DNA of 64,000 nt, taken from assembly GCF_050003625.1 (NCBI RefSeq), contig NC_134398.1, positions 62,318,891-62,382,890 on the forward strand, read 5' to 3'. The translations under genes were made by a program, and so were the position numbers. Shown piece after piece: positions 33,872 to 45,907 of the stretch. The notes under the pieces are model-generated. The model searched no databases. It worked only from the letters and a program-made list of their open reading frames with translations, and had not been told where the DNA came from. Within the stretch, counting starts at the first letter, position 1. Each line of letters opens with the position of its first letter. Origin of the DNA: Haematobia irritans (Eukaryota > Arthropoda > Insecta > Diptera > Muscidae).

Positions 33872-34429
33872 ACAGTTTAAATTTTTCATGAAGTATAAAG
33901 CTTTTATGCAAAATCGAAAGTCTTCGAACTACTTTCGAAATAATTTTACCCCATTAATATCTAATTAATAATTTAATCATCATAAAAATCATTTGCATAT
34001 GTTTACATATGCCAGACAATTAACAAGGCAATGACATGCACACACACATATTTGCCTAGTGAATTCGCAAAGGAGTACGTAAGTGTGCACACATAGGTTG
34101 CATACACAACGACACTACTCATAAATATTTATACGTATGTTTCATCCATTGCGGCTTATGCAATATTTAACAATTACAAGAAGACGCAAAGGAATATAGC
34201 GAAATGATGGAAAGAAAACAATATTGGTCTGTCAATAATCGTATCGCATGGCATACAGGGTTTGAGATTCAAAAATTATTCAGTTCCCCGAAAACCGGAA
34301 AACATATATTTTGTTAGAGTGTTAATTTCTGCTTAATAATTGTTAACCCTTCTTGGTTTACTTATTGTTCTTTATATCACGGTACCGTCGTACGACCATG
34401 GATATCAATCATAATATTTGTGTGCCGTG
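33872..34429. other. Unassigned sequence
   Basis: No recognised feature; contains a short ACACACACAT-like run near 34040. Confidence 0.35.
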
Positions 34430-34600
34430 GTCCACAAAAAAAATCGCAAATATTTTTCAGATGTAAAGTGGAATTTACTTGGACACCAGGCTCGATGAAA
34501 ATTATTGGAGAGAGGCCATCGTCAGTTGAACCCTTGAACACCGGGTGGCCGTTCAAGGGTTCAAATATCCGTGTGTATTCGCGATTAAGCAAACACGCTA
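34430..34600 (-). pseudogene. Possible Tc1/mariner-superfamily transposase fragment
   Basis: The minus-strand frame includes SPIIFIEPGVQVNS, followed by a segment rich in Leu, Asn and Phe. This resembles the segment between the first and second catalytic aspartates in several Tc1/mariner relatives. No catalytic residue is in the fragment, so the call is weak. Confidence 0.4.
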
Positions 34601-34699
34601 ATTTTGGGGGTTTCAAAATTGTTCAATTGCGATAAATGGTATTTATTATCAGATATCACGGTGTTCGGAAAAAAGCAGGGATAAAAATATAGACTGTAT

Positions 34700-35100
34700 G
34701 GTCATATAAATTAATTTCGGTCCCAAGGTATAAATCGTACTAAATTCCTGCAACGTATCTAAATCTTAACCGATTTCAATCAAATTTAGCTCACTTTACG
34801 ACGCTATCAAATGTATTCCTTGTGCAAAATTTCAACCAAATTAGGGTAAATCTCTGGCGTCATATATGTGCATATCGGGGGGAAAGATATATATGGGAGC
34901 TATATCTAAATCTGAACCGATTTCTTCCAAAATCAGTGGGGTTCTATTCTGACCCAAAACACATAATTGTCCCAAATTTGAAGGCGATTGGTCTAAAATT
35001 GCGACTTTGATTATAAAAATGTGTTCACAGACAGACGGACATGGCTGGGTCGAATCAGGATCCGGTCCTGATCATCTCCTTCTGGTTGTTGCAAGCATAT
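34700..35100 (-). mobile_element. Diverged HINE family A fragment
   Basis: Plus-strand GATATATATGGGAGCTATAT and TCTGAACCGATTTCTTCCAA with a decayed ACAGACAGACGG tract mark an inverted 5' part of family A. The 5' hairpin itself is not recognisable. Confidence 0.55.
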
Positions 35101-35129
35101 TCACTAAATTACCGGGTATACCGGAATGA

Positions 35130-35420
35130 AGTGAGAGTCGCGTCGAATGCTTGTCGAGGCATATGGTGATCATGGTTTATTAGAAGCACCATGCAAACGA
35201 TGGTTTCAATGGGTCAGAAATAATGATTTTGATGTGAGAAATGAAGAACGTGGAAGACTACCAAAAAAGTTTGAAGACGCCGAAAGTGGATGACCCTTTG
35301 AGTCAAAAGCAAATGGCAGTAATGTTAAATGTTGCACACCAAATAATTTCTGACCGTTTAAAAGCTATGGGAAAGATCCAAAAGTGTGGAAAATGGGTGT
35401 CACATGAAAAAACGCTCATT
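35130..35420 (+). pseudogene. DD34D mariner N-terminal fragment
   Basis: Translation in two frames gives MLVEAYGDHGLLEAPCKRWF, then NNDFDVRNEERGR and, after a +1 shift, DPLSQKQMAVMLNVAHQIIS with RLKAMGKIQKCGKWV. This is the paired helix-turn-helix region of mariner transposase. The catalytic domain is absent. It differs from the mariner at 53195 and is a separate lineage. Confidence 0.7.
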
Positions 35421-35787
35421 TCCTTTATACCGCAGGGTATTAAAAGGGTCCTTTATGTCAAGTATTTAACATCCTTAAAATTTTATTTTCTTCAGTAAGT
35501 TTTAGTTTATTTCAAACAAATTTTATGGAGTTTTTTTATTTAATAAAGCTTTTAATATTGAGTAAATTTAGGATGGATACTCCTCGATATTAGGTAAATA
35601 TTTTGTAAGGTATAATCTAATTTTTCTCAGATTGTAATTAAGTTTTTTCATATCATATGTTCTTCAGTTAATATCTTTATTGTTAATTTATTCCATAAAA
35701 AATGTGGGGAAAAGAAAAACGAGATTTCGAGATGATTGTACCCGGTTATTCATGAAATCCAAACTCTAGATATAAGACTGTGAAATA

Positions 35788-36720
35788 AAGGGTGATTTGT
35801 TAAGAGCTTGATAACTTTTAAAAAAAAAAAAACGCATAAAATTTGCAAAATCTCATCGGTTCTTTATTTGAAACGTTAGATTGGTCCATGACATTTACTT
35901 TTTGAAGATAATTTCATTTAAATGTTGACCGCGGCTGCGTCTTAGGTGGTCCATTCGGAAAGTCCAATTTTGGGCAACTTTTTCGAGCATTTCGGCCGGA
36001 ATAGCCCGAATTTCTTCGGAAATGTTGTCTTCCAAAGCTGGAATAGTTGCTGGCTTATTTCTGTAGACTTTAGACTTGACGTAGCCCCACAAAAAATAGT
36101 CTAAAGGCGTCAAATCGCATGATCTTGGTGGCCAACTTACCGGTCCATTTCTTGAGATGAATTGTTCTCCGAAGTTTTCCCTCAAAATGGCCATAGAATC
36201 GCGAGCTGTGTGGCATGTAGCGCCATCTTGTTGAAACCACATGTCAACCAAGTTCAGTTCTTCCATTTTTGGCAACAAAAAGTTTGTTAGCATCGAACGA
36301 TAGCGATCGCCATTCACCGTAACGTTGCGTCCAACAGCATCTTTGAAAAAATACGGTCCAATGATTCCACCAGCGTACAAACCACACCAAACAGTGCATT
36401 TTTCGGGATGCATGGGCAGTTCTTGAACGGCTTCTGGTTGCTCTTCACTCCAAATGCGGCAATTTTGCTTATTTACGTAGCCATTCAACCAGAAATGAGC
36501 CTCATCGCTGAACAAAATTTGTCGATAAAAAAGCGGATTTTCTGCCAACTTTTCTAGGGCCCATTCACTGAAAATTCGACGTTGTGGCAGATCGTAAGTC
36601 TATTCATGATGAAATGTCAAAGCATACTGAGCATCTTTCTCTTTGACACCATGTCTGAAATCCCACGTGATCTGTCAAATACTAATGCATGAAAATCCTA
36701 ACCTCAAAAGAATCACCCTT
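35788..36720 (-). mobile_element. DD41D mariner-type element, internally deleted, 933 bp
   Basis: Terminal repeats AAGGGTGATT and AATCACCCTT are flanked by TA (35786-35787, 36721-36722). The N-terminal DNA-binding part of the transposase is largely missing, while the catalytic domain is open. The length is well below the usual 1.3 kb. Confidence 0.8.
35895..36548 (-). CDS. DD41D transposase catalytic domain (N-terminally truncated)
   Basis: This is an open frame of 217 codons ending at an in-frame stop. The first catalytic aspartate is in ILFSDEAHFW (residue 15) and the second in WFQQDGATCHTA (residue 108). The third is in DLTPLDYFLWG (residue 150), giving 41 residues between the last two, as in the rosa-like DD41D group. 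The helix-turn-helix N-terminus is missing. Upstream there are traces of it in other frames (36549-36640). The methionine at 36548 is only the first available start. A truncated protein lacking DNA binding is unlikely to transpose. Confidence 0.8.
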   Translation of the reverse strand: MAENPLFYRQILFSDEAHFWLNGYVNKQNCRIWSEEQPEAVQELPMHPEKCTVWCGLYAGGIIGPYFFKDAVGRNVTVNGDRYRSMLTNFLLPKMEELNLVDMWFQQDGATCHTARDSMAILRENFGEQFISRNGPVSWPPRSCDLTPLDYFLWGYVKSKVYRNKPATIPALEDNISEEIRAIPAEMLEKVAQNWTFRMDHLRRSRGQHLNEIIFKK

Positions 36721-36722
36721 TA

Positions 36723-37375
36723 TTTCCAAATAAATAAGGAGGCACAAAGAGGAATGACCGGCGAAGTTTGAAGGTAATAAACTTTTGGCCATTACGTTGC
36801 GTAATTATATGGTTTATTGTGGGTTCTTTTGCAAATTAAATTGTTGAGGAAATCATTGCCAACATTATGACCGTTAAGTTTTCTCCCTCCACACGAGCAA
36901 GAGTCAGCACAAATACACCCGTCATGATTTGCAAGACATCTCATAAGGATTCTCCTACTCAACCTTTTCCATTTTCTCATCCATAAATACACGGACATAT
37001 GTTTTCTGCTTTAGCACATTTTCACTCAGCGAACAATGAGGATATTTAACCTTATTAAATACGAGCTCAAGTTGTATACTCAACCAACGGGGGGTATTCG
37101 TAAGAAAGCATACGCTGTTGTTGGAACGAGCATACATGGGTAGTTGTGGTAATAGTTTTGTAGTTTGGTGTGTATATCCTTCAACTTTGCTTATTTTTAT
37201 TGCAGTTTAACTACACATAAATACTTGTGTGAATTTTATGTGTTGGTGGTCATGTTGGGGTTTGTACATTCCTTGTGTGTGCCAATGTATGGAGCTTAAG
37301 AAAATGTTGGTACATTAGGGTTCCTAAAAATGAAAGAAATGAGGCAGACATAAGTAGGACAAATCCAACTACAAT
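36723..37375. other. Unassigned sequence
   Basis: Apparently unique DNA with short open frames (36792-36998, 36955-37137) and no recognisable protein motif. A cysteine-rich minus-strand frame at 36792-36998 is noted but unsupported. Confidence 0.4.
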
Positions 37376-37450
37376 CCAAAAAAAAAAAGTTTACTTGGAT
37401 CCAAAGATTTTTACCTTCCCTTAAGGGTTTTGGTAATGATTCCGAGCCAT
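37376..37450 (+). repeat. MITE family E fragment
   Basis: AAAAAAAAAAAGTTTACTTGG with the following GATCCAAAG matches the left end of family E (21786-21860). Homology stops near 37450. Confidence 0.6.
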
Positions 37451-37980
37451 GTTTTAGGGATCTATGTAGGGTTAACCCTAGCGCTAGAACTATATACAAA
37501 TGTAAATATTTCATTTTTAAAACTCTTGCCATTTCAACAATTTTTATTCGATTTGTATGCGCTTTGGAATCAATTTTTCGTGCTCTTTTATAAAATTTAC
37601 ATACTTAACAAAATTTTTTACTTGAAAAACTGCTCAATAAATGTTTGTATTTTCGTTCAAAATCTGCAACTATTTACAAATGTAAATTGCACCCAGCTGT
37701 GCTCAATACAGACTGTTTTTACATTGCCCACATATTAGGACGCTTCCTTTTCCTCTGTCACCTTCATTAGGCATAAAAGAAATAGCCAACGATTGTATGG
37801 GTTTAACTAACATATAATGTATCTACAATGCTCAGATTGTTTTTGGTAATTGGTTGATGGCCGATAAAATGAGATTCACGAAAATTTTTATATTTTCGCA
37901 TCCATTAGAATTTTGGAGGATTTTTATCCAATTTGAATCCGTATCTACTTACCAAAATTTGCTAACTGACACCACTACTT
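37451..37980. other. Unassigned sequence
   Basis: AT-rich DNA with no element or motif recognised. Confidence 0.35.
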
Positions 37981-38150
37981 CAAAAAAAAAATTTCACGTA
38001 AATAGGAGTAAAACTTTGGTCAATATCGTCATATGTGTTTAAATCGAGTGAAAGATATATATGGGAGCTATAACTAAATCAGAACCGGTTTAAATCAAAT
38101 TTGGCATGCATAGTAAGAGTATTAATTCTACTCCCTGTGCAAAGTGGTCG
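37981..38150 (-). mobile_element. HINE family A box fragment
   Basis: Two family A boxes in reverse (AAAGATATATATGGGAGCTA; TTCTACTCCCTGTGCAAA on the plus strand). No termini. Confidence 0.55.
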
Positions 38151-38689
38151 ATCCTATTGGTCAAAAATAAAAAAAATAAAAGTTAGAAGTTAGTCAAAAA
38201 GTGCGCCAACACTGTCTTTTATGCAAACAAGGTTTTAAAATTTATATTTGTTTTTGTTTCATTCCATCTGTAATCTTTAAGAACGGCTTCAAAAGAGGAA
38301 GCAATTATGCAGTTGAATTTTGCAGTGTGAAAAAGTATAAAATTAAGTGCAAATATAAATAATTAAAACAAAATAAGAAAAACTTCTATCGAAATAAGTG
38401 GAAATGAATATTGAATTTAAAATAATAACAATGTGTGAATCTTGTTATAAATTTGTTATAAAATTACTATTTTTCAGTCTCATTGTTCCGTGTTCGTATG
38501 TTCATATATGTAAAGTTTAAATATAGTTTTAGTTATGTTCCCCCCTGAAGTATCCTATGAGATTTTTTGGGCTTATTAGTTAATATTCCAAGATTCTAAA
38601 TTGGTAATATCAGCTGCTTTCTTTTCTTTGTGTTATCTCCCTCAGATCGAAGCGCTCTTGTTCTTTTTATATCCAAATAAAAAAAATGG
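38151..38689. other. Unassigned sequence
   Basis: No gene or repeat recognised. Confidence 0.35.
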
Positions 38690-39475
38690 GAAGATCGGTC
38701 TATATGGAGGCTATACCAACACATGGACCGATAGCCATCATTTTCTTCACACCTATTTCTGGTCCAAAAATACCTCTAGATTTCAAGTTTAAAGCAAATC
38801 GCACAGAAAATACGGTTTCTAGAAGTCCAAGAAGTAAATTCGGGATATCGGTCTATATGGGGCTATATAAATACATAGACCGATAGGCACCTAGATTGCC
38901 AATTGTCATAGAATACCCCTAGATTCCCAATTTCAGGGAAATCGGATGGAAACTATGATTTCTAGAAGCTCAAGAAGTAAAAATCGGGATATCGGTCTAT
39001 ATGGAGCTATATAAATACATGGACCAATAGGCACCATTTTCGGCACACTTATTTGTGGTCCTAGAATACCTCTAGATTGCCAATTTCAGGGAAACTATGA
39101 TTTCTAGAAGCTCAAGAAGTAAAATCGGGAGATCGGTTTATATGGGGGACTATACCAAAACGTCATCAATCAATTCCATTTTATCATTAAATAGTGACCA
39201 AAGTTTCACGATGATACCTATATTGGAAGTAGTTTTGGCCGCTGACCATATAGCACCGACCACTGTGCTGTGCCTCTTTGGTCATAGGTGTATAAATTGG
39301 GCGAAAGATATATATGGAGCTATATCTAAATTTTAACCGATTTAAGAATGTTAATTCTAGTCCCTGTGCAAAATTTCATATAAATCGAAGTAAAACTTTG
39401 GCCTGTGTGGTAATATGGGTTTATATCGGGGGAAAGATATATATGGGTGCTATAGCTAAATCTGAACCGGTGCCA
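38690..39475 (-). mobile_element. HINE family B and A box fragments, adjacent
   Basis: Family B boxes at 38690-39170 (GGGAGATCGGTTTATATGGG and GGACCGATA repeats) are followed by reversed family A boxes at 39270-39475 (GCGAAAGATATATATGGAGC). The terminal hairpins are missing from both. Confidence 0.55.
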
Positions 39476-39660
39476 TAGTTCAAAGACATACGACTTTTAC
39501 GGAGGAATGCTAATTAGCACAATGTTTGTCCTAATTTTAAATAAATTTGTAAACTTTCCTTGAATTAAAATTTCATTATTTTAAAGAAATTTGTCCTTAA
39601 TATCGAATACCAAACCTAAATTTGTGATTTTTGGCCAATCCAAAGGATTTGATGTGTAAA

Positions 39661-40660
39661 TACCCAGCAAAAAAGCGTCGTCAAAAAAGTAATGAAAATG
39701 TTCTTTTTGGATCCGGAAGTGGTGCAAAATTGACGCAGAAGCGATGAATTTAACATGGGCTTGTCATAGGACGGAAGTCCTCCATTTCAACAGCCGTTGC
39801 ACTGAATTTGCATCATTTCTTTAGGTGTGATCAGAATTCAATGTTTTGGATGTAAATTAAAAAATTTTGTGATATTTTGTCAAATAAACATTTTTTAAAA
39901 TTTTTTATAATTTTTAATGGAATTTTTAATGGATTTAATGAATTAACATAAAAGGCCAAAATTAAATCATCTCACCCGGCCAGATCTCGCTAAAGACTAT
40001 GGAAACTTATAGTGGCCAACACAGAAACATATGTATAGTCAGTCTTGCGGGATGGGTATCTGGTATTTTCTTTTCAGTAACTTAATAATATCTATTTCCT
40101 TAATCTTCCTGTCCAATAAGCTCGAATAAATATTGTAATAATATCTAGTTCCAATGATTTGGACATTTAACCAGCCTGCATTGATATCAGGCAAACATAA
40201 AAATAATTTTATTATACTCGCTTTTTTCATCTTTTTAATGGGTAATTTAACTTTTTGTTTCAAATAGGAAAAAATAGAGGAAGAATTAATAAAATTGTAA
40301 AAAATATTTAAATTATGTCGAAAAAATGATAAATCCATTCTAAAACATTGCAAAGTTTTGGAAAATATTTGAGGTGAAAAGTTTCCGAAAAGCGTCAGAA
40401 TACACTAAAAATCATAACAAATTATAAAAATTATTTATTTTTTAAAGTATCACAAAATTTTTTAATTCACATTCTAAACACTGAATTCCGATTAAACCTT
40501 AGGATGTGGTGCAAATTCAGTGCAACGGCTATTGAAATGGTCGACATTCATTCTATTACAAGCCCATGATATATTCATCTCTTCTGCGCCAATTTTACAC
40601 CACTTCCGCAGCAAAAAAGAATATTTGTACTACATATATGGCGACGCTTTTTGAATGTGA
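39661..40660. mobile_element. MITE family F, long inverted arms
   Basis: The left end CCCAGCAAAAAAGCGTCGTC follows TA. The arm includes GGATCCGGAAGTGGTGCAAA and is mirrored at 40490-40660 (GCGCCAATTTTACACCACTT on the plus strand). Related ends lie at 42935-43083 and 62830-63060. No coding region was seen. Confidence 0.6.
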
Positions 40661-41202
40661 ATAAGAAAATTTTGATATTTTGGCCAAATAAATATTTTTT
40701 TATGATTTTTAAAGTATTATAGCAGTTATCTGAAAAGTATTACCTCATATCGATGTCCTCGTTTCAGAGTACGCTAAGTCTATTTAGCATTTTTTGATGG
40801 AGTTCGATGTTTTTTATTCGGATTGATGTGAATTGCATCCTGTTAAAATTTCGATTTTATTGGACACTTCTAGCAAAAGATATGGTTAAAATTGTGACTA
40901 AAGTTTTAAAAATTTCCAATCAAAAAAGGGCAGAAAGCTTTGTTCGGTCTAATGTGGTCTAAGTCATTTTAGCCATGTTCAATTATCGCTATTTTGAATT
41001 CGTACATACTAAAAAAAATCTACAATAAACATGACCGAAAAAAGTGAATTTATATCTTATACGGTTTCTGAGAAATTCAAAAAAAAAAAAAAAACAACAA
41101 AAAAACAACAAAAAAACAAACAAACAACAAACTTTGAACTTGTTTCCTGTCAAATTCACTTAGCGTACTTTAGAATGTAGACATCGATATATTTTCAAAA
41201 AT
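40661..41202. other. Unassigned AT-rich sequence
   Basis: Includes an A-rich CAACAAAAAAACAA tract at 41080-41130. No gene or element recognised. Confidence 0.35.
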
Positions 41203-41354
41203 CCTCCACCATGGATTGCGTAGAAACTTCTTCTAAACACTTGCCAATGGCAAGGTTTCTTAAAACTTCTTAACACGATCTACTCAATTGTAAGCTAGTC
41301 CATACGGAGAATATATTAAATAAAAAAAGGTCGATTGAATACTATATAATTCAG

Positions 41355-41570
41355 TTTGACAAAATTTTCTATAGAAATAAAATGTTGACAAAATTTTCTA
41401 TAGAAATAAAATGTTGACAAAATTTTCTATAGAAAAAAAATTTTGACAAAATTTTCTATAGAAATAAAATTTTAACAAAATTTTCTATCGAAATAAAATG
41501 TTGACAAAATTTTCTATAGTAATAAAATTTTGACAAAATTTTCTATAGAAATAAAATTTTGCTAGATTAC
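41355..41570. repeat. 28-bp tandem array TTGACAAAATTTTCTATAGA in HINE-C
   Basis: About seven to eight units containing AAATTTTCTATAGAAATAAA, with TTGACA or TTAACA junctions. The mirror array is in the other family C copy at 58163-58345. Confidence 0.85.
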
Positions 41571-41574
41571 TTTT

Positions 41575-42700
41575 GGGGATCGGCTATATATAACTATAGA
41601 CGGCTATGGACCAATTTTGGCATGGTTGTTAGCGGCCATATACTGCACAATGTACAACATTTCACCACGTACCAAATCTTAACCGGATCTGATGAAGTTG
41701 GCCCTCTAAGAGCTCCGGAGGTCAAATCTGGGGATTGGTTTAAATGGGAGTTATATAATTAAGACCGGCATGGACCAATTTTTGCATGGTTGTTAGAGAC
41801 CATATACTTACACCACGTACCAAATTTCAACCGGATTGGGTGAATTTTGCTCTTCCAAGGGGCTCCGGAGGTCAAATCTGGGGATCGGTTTAAATGGGGG
41901 CTGTATAAAATTATGGACTGATATGAACCAATTCATGCATGGTCGTTGGATACCATATACTAACATCACGTACCAAATTTCAACCGAATCCGATGAATTT
42001 TGCTCTTCCAAGGGGCTCCGGAGGTCAAATCTGGGGATCATTTTATATGGGGGCTATATATAATTATGGACCGATTTCGAACAATTTTTGCATAGTGGTT
42101 AGAGACCATATACTAACACCATGTACCAAATTTCAGCCGGATCATGTGAAATTTTCTTCTCTTAGAGGCTCCGCAAGCCAAATCTGGGGATCGGTTTATA
42201 TGGGGGCTATATATAATTATGGACCGATCTCGACCAATTTTGGCATAGTGGTTAGAGACCATATACTAACGCCATGTACCAAATTTCAGCTGGATCATGT
42301 GAAATTTTCTTCTCTTAGAGGCTCCACAAGGGATCAGTTTATATGGGGGCTATGTATAATTATGGACCGATAAAAACCAATTTTTGCATGGTTGTTGGAG
42401 ACCACATACTAACACCATGTACCAAATTTCAGCCGGATCGGATGAAATTTGCTTCTCTTAGAGGCCTCGCAAACCAAATCGGGGGATCGGTTTATATGGG
42501 GGCTATATATAATTATGGACCGATATGGACCAATTTTTGCATGGTTGTTTGAGACCATAAACTAACACCATGTACCAAATTTTAGCCGGATCGGATGAAA
42601 TTTGCTTCTCTTAGAGGCCTCGCAAGCCAAATTTGGGGGTCCGTTTATATGGGGGCTATACGTAAAAGTGGACCGATATGGCCCATTTGCAATACCATCC
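41575..42700 (-). repeat. ~150-bp box array of HINE-C
   Basis: Seven to eight boxes with GGGGGCTATATATAATTATG and CCAAATTTCAGCCGGATC recur with a spacing of about 150 bp (for example near 42046, 42198, 42343, 42495, 42648). Confidence 0.8.
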
Positions 42701-42934
42701 GACCTACATCAATAACAACTACTTGTGACAAGTTTCAAGTTGATAGCTTGTTTCGTTCGGAAGTTAGCGTGATTTCAACAGACGGACGGACGGACGGACA
42801 TGCTCAGATCGGCTCAGAATTTCACCACGACCCAGAATATATATACTTTATGGGGTCTTAGAGCAATATTTCGATGTGTTACATACGGAATGACAAAGTT
42901 AATATACCCCCATCCTATGGTGGAGGGTATAAAA

Positions 42935-43083
42935 ATATCTTCAGAACTGATGCACATTCAGTGCAATGGCTGTTAGAATGGTGGATATCCTTCCTATGAC
43001 AAGGTCATGTTAAATTTTGCACCACTTGAACCAAAAATAATATTTTCGCTATTTTTTTGGCAATGCTCTTTTTGCTGGGACAT
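42935..43083. repeat. MITE family F end fragment
   Basis: CAGTGCAATGGCTGTTAGAA, then AATTTTGCACCACTTGAACC and CTTTTTGCTGGGA follow the right arm of the element at 39661-40660. Confidence 0.55.
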
Positions 43084-43119
43084 TAATATGTGGTGGTTGT
43101 AGGCGCAACACCACTAACA

Positions 43120-43280
43120 TATTTATATTTAATCAAGTTACCTTTGATTTTTTTTTTGCTTAAAATTATTTTTACTTGTTTAACAAGTAAATTTTTCATA
43201 TCAAGATACCTTTGAATTTTTTATTTTCCTTAAAAAATTAATTTTACTTGTTATCAAAATTAATTTTCAAATCGAGCTAC
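43120..43280 (+). repeat. Tandem duplication, ~80-bp unit
   Basis: TCAAGTTACCTTTGATTTTT and ATCAAGATACCTTTGAATTT start two diverged copies, each ending in TTTTACTTGTT followed by AATTTTTC-like DNA; a third start is seen at 43272. Confidence 0.55.
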
Positions 43281-45635
43281 CTTCACGGACGAAAAAGACT
43301 GTTTTTCATATGTTTGGGTATAAACATTATATGTTTGGAACTCAAATTTTTAAACACAATATTTTTGAGTGCAAACATATAATTTTCATAAACTAGCATA
43401 ATATGTTTGGAACATATATGTTAATATGTTAGAACATATTATGTTTGGGACATAAAATGTTTGTAAATATAATATGCTTGGATTCAAACATATATTAATT
43501 TAGAAATAGCCCATAAACATATATGTGTTTACAAAGAGAGACAAAGTGTATGCTGGAAGTAAAATAATGAAAGTAACCAATTGGCGCATTACAAATATGT
43601 ATACACAAAGAAAATTTCATTAAATATAGGAAAAATACTACGTGTGAAAATAAACAAGTATAAATTTACATATTATGAGTAAACATATATATGTTGTGAT
43701 ATAAGAATTCGCCAAAAATTGTATATGCTTAAGTAAAATATTAAAATGAGTATTCGGAGAGAAAATTCATTCAGAACCAAGATAAAATATATTTTAAAAA
43801 AAGAGCATGAGTTTTGTTTATCATTTTCGCATTACGGGCACAATTTTTTTGTTTCGTCAAAACAAATCGGAGCGTAGGACGAGTAAGTCAAAATATTTAA
43901 ACAAAGGTAATTAAAGGGATCTTCATAAAAACTAACGAAAGGGCATTATACACTGAACAAAAAGCATGTCCGGTTCCAAAGATTGTGTCTCCACTTTAAC
44001 AATTTTGATATTGATTCCGAACCAAAGAAGAGGAGAATACAAGTAAGGATGCTTTTAAGACACAATTCTCTTTTAAATGGGGTTTTGTGTACTTGACTCT
44101 ACGAAGCACATTTCAATTTTTCGCTTTTTCAGCTTTTTTTCATATGCTATAAAATGTCCGTTAAAAACAAGACTTTCAGTAGAAATTATGTTATGTTTCA
44201 AGTAAAAAATGTCTTTAAAATAAAGTCTTGAAAAACATATCCTATTTTTTAATGATTTTTGCCTTGTAGTCAAGATGCAAAAATGCAACAAATTTAAAGA
44301 CAGTTTCATTAATTTTAAAGAATTTTTCTGAATTATTAAAGTCAAGTTGACCCTAGTCCAAAATTTGTTCATTTTTAAGTCAAATCACTTAATTATAACG
44401 ACAACACGACTTCATTGAAAGTATCGACCTTTGAAGATCTATAAAAACAAAGATTAGTTCCTCTTTATTAATGAGTAGTCCAAGAGGAGTTGGCGGATTT
44501 TTTCCAAAATAAAAGTGGGCATTGAGTTCGAGTTTTGCCGCTACAATTATTTCTCATTTTAGCGGCAAAACCAGAATAACATTACAACTTTTTCCGGTAA
44601 ATTGTATTATAGCATGGTGGGGAAAGATCCAAAACAACAATTGAATAAGTTTATTTTCTTTAAAAGAAATTATTAAAGAAAAGTAAAAGGGTAAACATGG
44701 CCATTTTAACGCGATAATACCAATTTATACCGGCCTTAAGAATTAAATTAAGTACAAAATTATTCGTTAATAAAAATTTATATATTTTTTTTGTATTTCT
44801 AAATTAATGGTGTTACATGCTAGCAAACAATTGTTCACACCAAAATAAATTTATGTGCTGTTTTAAAATTACTGTTTAGAATTTAAATATAATGTGCTTT
44901 TGAATGGTTATCGTTAACCTTAGGATTCGATGGAAAAATATTTATATAAACTCGACTTCACGTTCTACTTTTGTAAGAGTTTTTGAATTTCTTCGAAAAT
45001 TTGTATACAAAAACCTTTATTTGTTACACAATTTTTATTGTTGCAATAAAAAAATAATATTTGATTTGAACTCAGTCCATTTCGTTTATATCAAGCACTT
45101 TTCTTTTCTGACTTTAAGTCCTTTATATAACACACTTTACAATTTCGTAGTAAAAATTTAATATGTAATGCTCAAAAAAATCGCTTCTGTAACATATACT
45201 CCCAAACATATTTTGCTTCAAGCATATACATTTTTGGGTATTGCCCAAATATTTATATGTTTGATTTCTTCCAATATATAATATGTTTGAAAGCATATTG
45301 GTCTAAACAATATAATATGTTTGGGTAGTCTAAGTTCCAAACATGTTGTATTTTTCCATCCAAATTCAATAATGTTGTCTTCCAAAAAACTATATGTTAT
45401 TATGTGAACATATAATATGTTTGGGGGCATTTTGGACCCAAAAATATTATATGCTGAGAAGAATTTTCTCCCAAAGAATATTGTGCTCAAAATTTTTTTT
45501 CTGCCTAATTGTATATTGCCTCACATTTTTTTTCACTTCCATGAGTTTTTTTAGTTCTTAGCACCTTTTTCTGTAATACAAACATTGTAGAAGAAATTAT
45601 TAAATATTATATATTTTTTTTTAATTGTACCTTTT

Positions 45636-45706
45636 GCCGGACGTGGATTCGAACAGCGGACCACACAGTTTGTAAGCCAGCACACTAACCACTGGACTAC
45701 GTAGCT
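45636..45706 (-). repeat. tRNA-like SINE head (divergent pair, left)
   Basis: The minus strand reads TAGTCCAGTGGTTAGTGTGC (A-box-like) and GGTCCGCTGTTCGAATCCAC (B-box-like), with a loop that could carry a TAC anticodon. The context is a repeat and the stems are imperfect, so I treat it as a tRNA-derived element. Confidence 0.65.
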
Positions 45707-45828
45707 GTTATGGTCATCAAGAGATAATTATCGTTATAAGTTATATTTATATAGCATAGCTTGCGGCGCCCACGAGCCGATGCAAACATAACATTGTTTA
45801 ACAACATAACATTGTTAAACATACATTT

Positions 45829-45907
45829 GTTGGCAGCGTGGAGCAGTGGTTGGTCGTCCGCCTTGCGTGACAGGGGTCCTGGGTTCGATCCCTGCTTCGA
45901 CCAACAC
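45829..45907 (+). repeat. tRNA-like SINE head (divergent pair, right)
   Basis: The plus strand reads GTGGAGCAGTGGTTGGTCGT (A-box-like) and GGTCCTGGGTTCGATCCCTG (B box), then CTTCGACCAACACC and a T-rich run. The CTGCTTCGACC.AACACCA stretch also follows the B box of the SINE at 4801-5147, so the heads are related. A real tRNA is less likely. Confidence 0.7.

Larger units (their letters stand above)
41203..42931 (-). mobile_element. HINE family C, 3' end eroded
   Basis: The 5' hairpin is at 42931-42904 (TATACCCTCCACC pairing with GGGGGTATA). It is followed by a GTCC tract (42781-42800 as GACGGACGGACG), a box array, an A/T-rich 28-bp tandem array, and the CTCCACCATGGATTGCGTAG segment near 41205. 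The terminal hairpin TTCGGCCTGGCCGAA and TATATACTTGTT are missing. It is the longest family C copy here. Confidence 0.75.

Noticed and set aside
34377..34616. Host gene on the minus strand
   Set aside because: Part of it resembles Tc1/mariner transposase and it has no other gene-like support.
41836..42861. Repeat proteins such as GSVYMGAIYNYGPI
   Set aside because: They are translations of the HINE-C box array, with no start signal or family.
45829..45907. Functional tRNA genes at 45829-45907 and 45636-45706
   Set aside because: Stems are imperfect, the sequences share tails with the SINE at 4801-5147, and they lie in the loop of a repeat. They are treated as SINE heads.
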